Assembly (NCBI GenBank): GCA_033816765.1 | Contig: CM066294.1 | Coordinates: 2,914,001 to 2,978,000, forward strand | Direction: 5' to 3' | Length of the DNA stretch: 64,000 bases | Source: Nothopassalora personata | Taxonomy: Eukaryota; Ascomycota; Dothideomycetes; Mycosphaerellales; Mycosphaerellaceae | In this document: piece after piece, positions 55,711 through 64,000 of the stretch | Numbering within the stretch: the stretch's first letter is position 1 | How the letters are laid out: every line of letters starts with the position of its first letter | The notes under the pieces: generated by a model | Databases searched by the model: none | What the model was told of the DNA's origin: nothing | What the model saw: only the letters and a program-made list of their open reading frames with translations | Translations under genes and position numbers: made by a program

Positions 55711-56383
55711 AGAAGTAACAGACGCTACCTCCGGGGTTCCGGCTATACCAGAGTCTGATGACATCCCGTCTCTATCCTGTCTGCTGCTCTTGTATCATTT
55801 GACATTTCAGTCGATTCGTTTTGTGGCCTGAGGCATATAGGGTTGAGGTTGTGCATCAGCAAAACATATGGGACGCCAGCAACCACGCTGACCCGACCTC
55901 CGTTAACTATGTAGATAGCATTGAGTGACTACTCTTGCTGGGTATGAGGATAAATTTGCGGGAGTCTACAAGCAGCTACATGGTCCTCTTCGTTAGTGAA
56001 AGCCGTCGGTAGGTCTCACGTATCCTGATCCAATGACTTCAAAAACTTGTGGAGATTTAAAGGTAGCATTTGCGCTGTTCTTTCAAATCAGAGCTGTGAC
56101 GGACTTGTGACAATGCGACTCTATACCACAGCAGTGGCGAACAGGGAGGAGTTAACAGTGTCATATGAGGGATGAGATGAAGTCATCCAGTGTGCGTTCA
56201 AGCTCGTCGATTTATGAGCTCGCAGCATCTAGCCTACCATAGTCATCGTAGTCGCAAGCGCCCTCTGGCGTTGTGCTCAGCCATCTAGGCCCACCGTATA
56301 AAATTTGACCATCTGTAATACCATGTCATTGCGCCTGTAGGCCCGTGTGACCCAAACGCCATATCATCCAAGTCATGAAGTCG
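55711..56383. other. Intergenic, convergent 3' ends
   Basis: 673 bp between the convergent Dal5-type and REEP genes; no feature found. Confidence 0.6.
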
Positions 56384-57468
56384 TTATATATCCTTCTTCG
56401 GATCCACCACACTGTCCTTCTCTCCGTAGTTACCCCAGATCCAATTGCTCCATCCTAGCTTCTGCTCACCAGGAGCCCTGCTTGTGCCCGGTGGTGTCCT
56501 ATCCGGATCATGACGTGGGCGGAACTGGTCTGGATCTGGCATCGTCTCATAGCCCAGATCCTCAAACTCAGACTCTGAGCGGGAAGCGTGCATGTACGCG
56601 TCGTTCGCTGAAAGGTACGATTTGCGACTTGAAGGTGGGCGTGGGTTGCCTGATCGTGGTTGCATACCACTGGTAGCTGCGTCGTCGGCGTTGTAGGCTT
56701 CTGCGTCGAATGCTTGGAGCAGAGTTCGGAGGCGCTCGCGCTGTGTGTTGACGAAGTCGTTGCGGTCTTCGCCGTGCAGGTCTGATGGGATCAAAGTACC
56801 TGAGCTGGCGAGATCGTGAGCTACTGCGTCGCGAGAAGTTGCGTCGGGGTACGTGGTTTGTTGGAGGACCTTGCCGAGGATGTTGAAGATGTCGCTAGTC
56901 CCAGCCGTCGCCAGACCTTCACGTGCAGTCGGCATAGCGAAGCGGTTGAAAAGCTGTGTTGTGTAGCTGACGTTGCGAGATGGTGGTGGTGTTGGTCTAC
57001 GCGGCTCTTGACCCAGAATGTTGACTCTCACATATTCGATCGCCCTCTTCACAGCATCCAATCCAGCCGCCTTGCCCTTTGCGTGCGCATCGCTGATCAT
57101 GCGGTCGATCTGTCGCTCGTGGTCTTCGAGGAATGGGTGGATGTGCTGTTTGTAGATGAAAACGCTGCCCTGCTGGCCTGGCAGGACGAGGTAGAGATGA
57201 AGGCCGAAGCGGATCCAGCTGTAGAATGGTACCCACGAGAGGATGAAGTACAGCTGCGACTCAACGGTAAGGAAGAGCGAGAGGGTGGTCCAGTACATCA
57301 GCCATGGTGTCAGGACTGCTGGATCGGAGGTTCGAAGTGCTTTGTAGGAGAAGAAGACAGGGAGGAGGATCGACGTGACCGAACTGAGAACAGCAGGTGA
57401 GTATGGCTGTAACCAGCAGTGACTACATGCGATACTCACGTCAAAATATCTGCGATGAAGCCGAACAT
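56384..57468 (-). CDS. Yop1/REEP (TB2/DP1/HVA22) ER-shaping protein
   Basis: Exons complement(57440..57468) and complement(56384..57380), 59-nt intron; 341 aa. Exon 1 encodes MFGFIADIL. After splicing come TSVTSILLPVFFSYKALRT and the conserved WLMYWTTLSLFLTVESQLYF and SWVPFYSWIRFGLHLYLVLP blocks, followed by amphipathic FLEDHERQIDRMI. These are the hairpin membrane segments of DP1/Yop1/REEP proteins that curve tubular ER. The C-terminal 180 residues are disordered (Pro/Ser/Asp-rich), longer than in Yop1 of yeast (180 aa), nearer to REEP1-4 length. Confidence 0.9.
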
Positions 57469-58175
57469 ACTGTCTGCGGTCGTGTCGGCGTTGGTGCTCG
57501 CCTGACGTCTTCTGACAGCTGCGAGCTTGCGATCCGAGTTGTAACCCCACCACAAACTCCTCGTCGCCCTTATACCAGCGCAACGTGTGAGTGGACAAGT
57601 TTAGAGCAACTCACAGTCCAGGCAACATTTTAGGAGAAGGCCGTCGGAAGAGAGGAGCAAGGTAAGGTATATGCGAGAAAGAGAGAGCAGGAAGCACGTT
57701 TGGAAGAGATGCCCACCTGACCGCGATAAGTGCTTATCTAATGCGCTAAAATGCTAGCGTCATCAGGTGCCTCTTCGCCGCCGACCGACCGAGTTTTTGT
57801 CCTCCTCCTCGAGACAACAACAGTGCAGCGCACAAGCCATCTCGCGTCAGGTACCTCAAGCATCAGAAGCAGAGGATACACGAAGGCTGGTCATGGCCGC
57901 GGAAGGCCGCGGCAAAGTCTTGCAGCAACCGTTGTGCCTCTCCAACACGAACAACAACCGACGGGCACGACACATGCAGCTTCAGCAATGGTACAGTTTA
58001 TTCCCATACGGCGATGAAGATATCTAGCTAGGACTGTCCGCATAAAGCGACCGCCAGGACCGGATCATGCATGATGTCCGCATTGTTCAAGACTCAACAA
58101 TACTCATCCAGCCAAAACGTGTAACCAACTCGAAGTAAGAATGAAGGCTATCTCCTCGACATCCTCTCCTACCAC
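57469..58175. other. Intergenic, no feature seen
   Basis: 707 bp between two minus-strand genes. Small Ser/Arg-rich ORFs are not supported. Confidence 0.6.
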
Positions 58176-61100
58176 CTAGTGCGGCGGAGTCGCGACAGTG
58201 GTCTCCCTGCTACGATATGCGCTTGGTGACAAGGGAAGGTCCTCGACATCCGAGCTCTGGTCCGGCTGGTAGCCACTATCTGGAGATGCGAAGGGCTTCT
58301 TCGCTGACGAGTCCTGATTTGGGATGCTCGGCGTATCAGAATACCGCATGTCTGGATTGCTGGTAAAGCTGTGGTATAACTCCAAGCCTTCGTCTAAAGT
58401 CTGTTCAGGTGTAAAGTGGACAACATCCTCCAGTAGCATGGCATCCCCATCTGTTGCGAGCCCACCGGCGACTCTTCCGTCGTCACTTCTATTCAAGTCT
58501 TCGGCACATGGCGTCGCACTGAGGATCGTGGTGGACTGTCGCTCGTGCAAAGACTGAGTTGGAGACTCTCCAGGCGTCTCCTGTGGGGTGCCGAACGGGC
58601 AGTCCTGCATATCACGCCAGAACTTCTTCTCACCAGGAGAAAGAGCGGGAGTGTCCTCTAAAGGCGAGCTCGCTGGATAGTCGGTGGTCTTCGGTGGTCC
58701 ATTTTTGTCATCGTATTGATCAGCGTCGGATTGCAGCAGAGGCTGACCTGATGATGGCATTGGAGTTGCTGGACTCGGGTCCTCTGCCACGACTTGATTT
58801 GGATCGAAGGAGGTACCCCCCATAGCATTCTGCAGCTCGTAGATCCCAGCAAGGTCGGCTTGAAGATCAGAATCGACGCTGTAGCAACTCTCATGGGCAG
58901 AGTCACGCCTCGATCGTGGCCTAGCCGAACTATTCTGGGTGCATGGCTCAGCTTCTGGTACATTGGTCTTGTTACTCAGCACTGGTCGAAGAGGCGACGG
59001 GGCCTGGGTAGAGTCGATGTCTTCAAAGACAACATCATTGTACTCGTCACAGCGATTCGGGCTGTCCGCCAGAGCCGCGTATCTCTCCGCACGACCGGCG
59101 CGGTCAATGTCGAACTTGATTCGATCGCCCATACTGGGTGATCCTTCAAGGTCCAGAGCAGAGATAGTCGAACGTGCATCTGGACTGCGACCAGACTCAG
59201 AAGGCTCGACATCGAGATCACTTGATCTACGTCGAGGAGGCAGCGGATGCTCTTCAGCAGCATTCGACTCATCGATCGCATCATTCTGTGTTTGCTTCGT
59301 ACGAGGCGGGCCAGCATTCCATGGCCGGAACTTCCAGAAGGCTGTGGCACTGTTTGACACTACGATGCCAGTACCCATTCGTTTCGGACTGGGTGTTTGC
59401 GTCTTGGTGAGGAGCTCGTAAATTTGCATCACAGAAGTCTTTCGATGCAAAGATCCGTGCATGCTGTCCTGATCTGACCCGTCGATTGACGGCTCGCAGG
59501 CGTTGTGCTCCTTATCGTTATCGACACCGGCGGCAGCAGTTCTCCTGGACAGTTCATCCAGACTTAAGGGAGCACAAACTTTGTTTGCAGAAGTATCGGG
59601 CAATACCTGCTTTTCCGCGACTTTTTCGTCTGGTGTCGGTGACTGAACTGCTGCCTCGCCTCCAATTTGACCCGATGCATCGGTCGCTTCGACATGTGCT
59701 GTGTCCTGGCTGAGCAAAGACGTTGTCTCTGGCGCGAAGGACGGGTTGTTATGAGAAGGCATCTCAATATCAGACCACTCGCACACTTGCGGCTTGTCAG
59801 CAGTAGCTGCAACGTGACCCGATAGGGTTGGCGAGTCGCCCGTTCTATCAGCCGAGATGGGAATATCGTTGTCGTTGAGTGTCCGCGGTTCCGCACTGTC
59901 GGCTGACTGCAAGGTGATCTTCGGTCGCAACGGCAGTATGACTTGCTCTCCAACGGCCGGCGGTCCGTCAGCCGCAAGATCGCCAACAGCGTTCCCGGGT
60001 GCGAAAGGGTCCTCGCTCTTCCAGTCGCCGGTCTGCGGGCAGCGATGACCTGCAAATGGGGTCTGAAGATGAGCCCATTGTCGAGTGAGCGGAGGCATAT
60101 CATCGGGAATTTCCTTGATGGTAACATCAGAGACGCTGCCGTGCGTTGGACTCAGCTGCTGGATGGGCGACAGAGCTGTACACTCTTCAGCCATGGCGTC
60201 CAGTGAAACCATTTTCTTCAGGGTGCGGTTCTCTTTTTTTTGAATCTCGTCCTTGTACTCGACGTTCCTTTCGAAGAGCTCGGTTTCATCGTTGGCTCCA
60301 TCAAGACCCATGTGCTTTGTCTGGCTCTGCTGCGACGCAGTTCGCACCGGCGGTGCAGATTTCGTCCCAAGCAAGGAATTGCCATCAAGTTCAAGACTGC
60401 AATTCGTCCCTGGCATTGGTGTTGGTGGCCCTGGATTTGATACAGGAGCCAATTCACATGCTTGCAAGCCCAGATAGACACGAGGTGGACAAGTCTTGTC
60501 GCCCAAGCCAAATGCAAGGTTCAGCTGATCCACCGGACCTTCACCAGGAATACATGTGTAGTAAGTGGGCACTGGTCTGGCGCTGGCGATGTTGATCGGA
60601 TCCGTCAGTCTCATCAGTTCAGTGTCGTTGTCTGGTGATGTCCGCCCAAAAGAGTCAAGAACCAGAGCTGACGGCGGCAAGTCCAACGACAGCGTCGGTA
60701 GCGGAGCAATATTGATGGGCGACGATGGCAGAGGCACAAATGCAGCCTCTTCGTCTGATGACATAGACTCGCGTTGCTCGACAAGCTTCTCCGGTGAGAT
60801 CGTGCGAGCAGCATTGGCCCTCCTGCTGAACCCACGAATGCTTCCAACTAGACTTTTGGCGACACTGGGCCTGCTGGCATGGCCTTTGGGCGTGTCATCG
60901 GCCGGTGTCGGTGTTCGATTTCCAGCTGGTGAATCCTCTTCCTCCGGCCTACGGATATGACTCAAGGTGCCGCGCTTGTGCTTGCCTCTTGTGCTCTGCG
61001 TATGCTGACGTAATGATGCCATTGCGCTCTTTGGCGTAAAGGTGCGGTGGCGCAATGGCGTCGCTTTGAAGGGTGTGGCCGACCTATCATCGTCTGAGCA

Positions 61101-61432
61101 CTCAAGCTCGGGTGACAGAAGCTCATCGCCATATTGCCTGTCCAATGTGAGCTGTCTGCCGCGAGTACTTCAGAAAAGGGTCAGCAGTGTTCATGATGTC
61201 TTGGGCGGCAAGGACCATACGTCTCTCCATTCATGCCATCCTGCTTGTCGAAATAGCTTTTGGCGTGATGCGCTCCCTTGGACGCCCACTCGCGAGCGCT
61301 GCCGAACCACGACTTCTTCCTAGTCAGAGTGAGGCCGCCCTCGAGGTTGCTCTGCAACGCATTGCGCGCCGGTGATGGTGAAATTGCCTCGCGGTCGGGC
61401 TGTGGTGTGCTCGCCTTCGGATGGGACGACAT
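58176..61432 (-). CDS. Large disordered Ser/Pro/Asp-rich protein, unknown
   Basis: Exons complement(61221..61432) and complement(58176..61167), 53-nt intron ending in GAAG; 1067 aa. The N-terminal segment has LTRKKSWFGSAREWASKGAH, a plausible short conserved region. The rest is almost all low-complexity Ser, Pro, Asp, Thr and Glu without hydrophobic segments, with many SP and TP dipeptides (possible CDK/MAPK targets). A basic patch (KHKRGTLSHIRR) lies near residue 130. I recognise no domain. It could be a nuclear or cytoskeletal scaffold; no function is assigned. The continuous 2992-nt open second exon is the main support. Confidence 0.7.
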
Positions 61433-62108
61433 TTTTGTACGTTGTATCTTCAAGAACGCTGCGTGCTTTGTGTGATGTGCGATGTTGACGTAGGAAGAGG
61501 AGATGCAGCAATGCCGCTCGGGTACTGTAGCAACCCTATATCGCGCGGCAACTGCATTTCATCGATAACGGCTGCCTCACCGGCTGGACGAAGAGCCATG
61601 TCTTGACCAGGTGCTGCCCCACAGGACACGTTCTGACCGCACCTATGGTCAGGGTCTGTTTGGATCTCGTCCAAGCACCTACCTTGAGCGAACGAAGGGA
61701 AGCTTCGGTAGGCAAACACAGTCGAAGCACGCCAAGACCCTGGTACTTTTGGCGAACCATAGAGTGCTGTGAAGCCAAGCAGACCGATGCAGTGTATGGC
61801 CCCTGGCAATGTAGATGGCCACATCAGCCATCGAACTGTGGTGAACAGTGGTATCCACGTGAATCTGCCTCTGGTTCATGTGATCGAGCCCGGCGGCAGC
61901 TGCCGAAGCGGGCCGAGGAACCCCTGCCGCGTGTGGAACGTGCCCGTCGCTGCGACTCTGCTGTACAAACGTCCACCTGCCACTTGATTGCGTGCAGCAC
62001 AGCAACATCTCAACACCGCAGCGCAGGCCGTGGTCAAGGAAGCGCTGTCTGTAATATCGCCATCTGTCCTGACCACCCATCATCCTTCAGCAAGCAGCAT
62101 CGCACGCC
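61433..62108. other. Divergent promoter region
   Basis: 676 bp between divergent genes (disordered protein, minus; RRM protein, plus). No feature recognised. Confidence 0.6.
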
Positions 62109-63298
62109 ATGGCGAACAACAAGACAAAGAAGTCGGTCGATCTGAATGCTATGCTCAAAGAGCGTGAGTACTAGTCTCGATCGTACTTGAGAGCTGTACT
62201 GATGCGTTACAGATCGCGAGAAGAACATCTTCGACACGAAGGCCAAGGAGATCTTCGGCAAGCGAGCGAAAGCTCCAGCCAACGCGCCTCGAGGCAAAGC
62301 TGCACCTGGTGGTAGTCTCGCCAGCCGAATGGGCGTCAACAAGGTACGTAAAGCACGCGATATCAGCCCAGCACGCGCTGACACACTCAACAGCGCACCG
62401 CCTCTCTCACTCGCTCGAACACTGCTCCGCCGCGCAACGTCCGTCCTCCGCCTCAAGCTCGACCACTGCCACAGACTCGACCATCAGCGCCGCAAGCTCC
62501 CCGCGCACGAGACGTTACCTATCAGCAACCGGCTTCTGATCCACTTTTCGACGTTAAGAGCAACGGATATGCTGGATACGACGCACCTGCTGCAAATGGC
62601 AATGGTAGTGGCGCGAGCATGAGCATAAGAGGCGCGGCTGGCCCTTTTGTGGTTCACGCAGCAAACTTCGCCCCAGGTACGACAGCAGCTGACATCGAGA
62701 GCGTGATGCAAGAAATCGGCGGAGAGTGCTTCTGCAAGATTCTTGAGCTGCGACCAGCGGTGCTTGCACAGATGACTTTCACGGAAAGAGCTGGCGCTGA
62801 AAAGGTCATCGGCACATTTAATGGCAAGAAGGTATGTAAAGTCGTCATCGAGTGTTCTGCACGGACTGACGCAGTCTTCAGGCTGATGGCCGCCAATTGC
62901 ACGTCTACTGGCAAGGATCTGCCGCGACCCAACCTCAAGCGGAAGTTGAGGCACCCGTTGATGCCGTGATGGACGATAGCATGGACGTCGATGAGAATGC
63001 AGAATCACGAGAGGCCCAAGACCGCCTGCGTGAAGAACGTCGGGGAGGTCCAGACCGCAGACCGCGAGATGACTATCCCGCGTTACCCAGAGACAACCGT
63101 GGCTACCAAGACGACTACTATCGTGGCCCACGACGACCGGAGCCTGCATACCAAGACGGACGATATGGCGGCTACCAAGGCGGCCGCTCCGGTGGTGGTG
63201 GTGGTTATTACGGAGGCAGGTATCGCGACCAAGGCCGGATGTATTCTGATGGCATGCGACGAGGCGGCAGCGGTGGTGGTCAGAGCTACAGGCCATAG
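62109..63298 (+). CDS. RRM-type RNA-binding protein with RG/GY-rich tail
   Basis: Exons 62109..62163, 62213..62343, 62394..62831 and 62882..63298 (introns 49, 50 and 50 nt); 346 aa. N-terminus: MANNKTKKSVDLNAMLKE then HREKNIFDTKAKEIFGKR. A Pro/Arg-rich linker precedes one RRM (about 144-225: FVVHAANFAPGTTAADIESV is RNP2 and helix 1; VLAQMTFTERAGAEKVIGTF is RNP1-like; then LHVYW). The C-terminal third has acidic DDSMDVDENAE followed by Arg/Gly/Tyr-rich repeats (GGYQGGRSGGGGGYYGG), typical of RNA-binding tails. Layout resembles REF/Aly-type mRNA export adaptors, but that name is not proven. Confidence 0.85.
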
Positions 63299-64000
63299 GA
63301 TGGTAATTGTGATGATGATGACCAGCACGAGTCGATGGACAACGGCGAGCGCGATGGTGCTGACTTTTATGAGCATATGAATCCCGATCGGCGACAGCGC
63401 ATCGCATAGTGTAGATGCACGGACCGCTGCTCCAGGAAGATGAAGTCTCAAGAAGCGTACAAGAAGCTGAGGAACGTTGGCGGCGGCCCCAAGCATGTGC
63501 GTCGGGGCTGTCAGTGTAGACATTGGAGCGCTTTGTATGTAGTATTCCGAGCGGATCCGAATAAAATGTCTTTGACTTTCAGGCGTCTCACGTCTCGCCG
63601 GTCCATTCGACAAGCTACAGCGTGTTGACACGTGGGCAGGTTACGTTGCCACGGTAGCTCAATTGGCCGCAATCCTGGCATCTCTCATTCACCAGGCTGA
63701 CGATATGATGCTCCCACATGTCAAGACGCTGTACTTGACAAGCACGTGGCAGGGTCTCAGAAAGTGGTGTAGATGTGGAGCGAGGCGCATCGTGCCCAGA
63801 CATGTGGATAGATGCAAGATCCTCGTTCCATCTTCAACACTTCGAGCTCGAATACTGCGGCATGCGCATGCACCGCCCAAAAGCACATCACATCGTCGAG
63901 ATCTCAAAGCTGCGATTTTGACTTTCCTGGAGGTTGGTCGAGACGAATCAGCACGAAAGCCACTTGACGCCCTTGGACGAGGGACGTCAGCCACGCAACA
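63299..64000. other. 3' flank to the window end, no gene seen
   Basis: Short ORFs on both strands without motifs. A tRNA-like box A at 63655-63666 is not followed by box B. Confidence 0.55.

Noticed and set aside
63650..63720. tRNA-like box A (TAGCTCAATTGG)
   Set aside because: No box B within the expected 30-60 nt and no cloverleaf can be drawn from the flanks.

Overview
The window is nuclear DNA of a filamentous ascomycete (Pezizomycotina; a Dothideomycete is my best guess, weakly supported). The evidence is many short GT-AG introns (45-97 nt), dense genes on both strands, fungal-specific families (GH11 xylanase, tyrosinase, DUF2235, MscS with EF-hand, a HET-s-type protein), and a transposon remnant whose stop codons look like repeat-induced point mutation (RIP). 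It is a mostly ordinary chromosomal arm with two accessory-looking patches, 25.2-29.3 kb and 47-54 kb.

Layout. 0.2-6.8 kb: a DUF2235 hydrolase, the chromatin-remodelling actin-related protein Arp9, a repeat-bearing spacer, and a small secreted aromatic-rich protein (candidate effector). 7.3-14.8 kb: a seven-exon sugar transporter, a CorA-like membrane protein, a 143-bp GATT microsatellite, and HMG-CoA synthase. 15.6-25.2 kb: a large single-pass membrane protein, a secreted GH11 xylanase, a wax-synthase-like MBOAT enzyme, and a Vps70/transferrin-receptor-like M28 protein. 25.2-29.3 kb: gene-poor, holding a degraded Tc1/mariner-type transposase. 29.3-46.6 kb: core genes for phosphofructokinase, COX16, the ATR/Mec1 checkpoint kinase, an MscS channel, a HAD hydrolase and a sugar-phosphate/nucleotide-sugar-type transporter. 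47.2-52.4 kb: a putative mitochondrial protein, a full-length HET-s/HET-S-like prion and cell-death protein, a frameshifted ORF, a secreted tyrosinase and a degenerate short-chain dehydrogenase. 54.0-63.3 kb: a Dal5-type MFS transporter, a Yop1/REEP protein, a long disordered protein and an RRM RNA-binding protein.

There is no biosynthetic cluster or obvious operon-like logic; most neighbours look unrelated. Shared divergent promoters are COX16/MEC1 (299 bp), wax synthase/Vps70-like (510 bp) and CorA-like/HMG-CoA synthase (about 1.15 kb, with the microsatellite). The plant-facing genes (xylanase, small secreted protein, sugar and Dal5-type transporters) suit a plant-associated lifestyle, which is inference.

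The most notable item is the gene at 48270-49130 on the minus strand. It matches the whole of Podospora HET-s in length and layout: an N-terminal HeLo cell-death domain and a C-terminal amyloid region of two 21-residue pseudo-repeats ending in GNQCGGKHIFDD, against GNEYGGKGFWDN in HET-s. No NLR partner is in the window. Exon boundaries were placed by eye from splice consensus, frame and family similarity.
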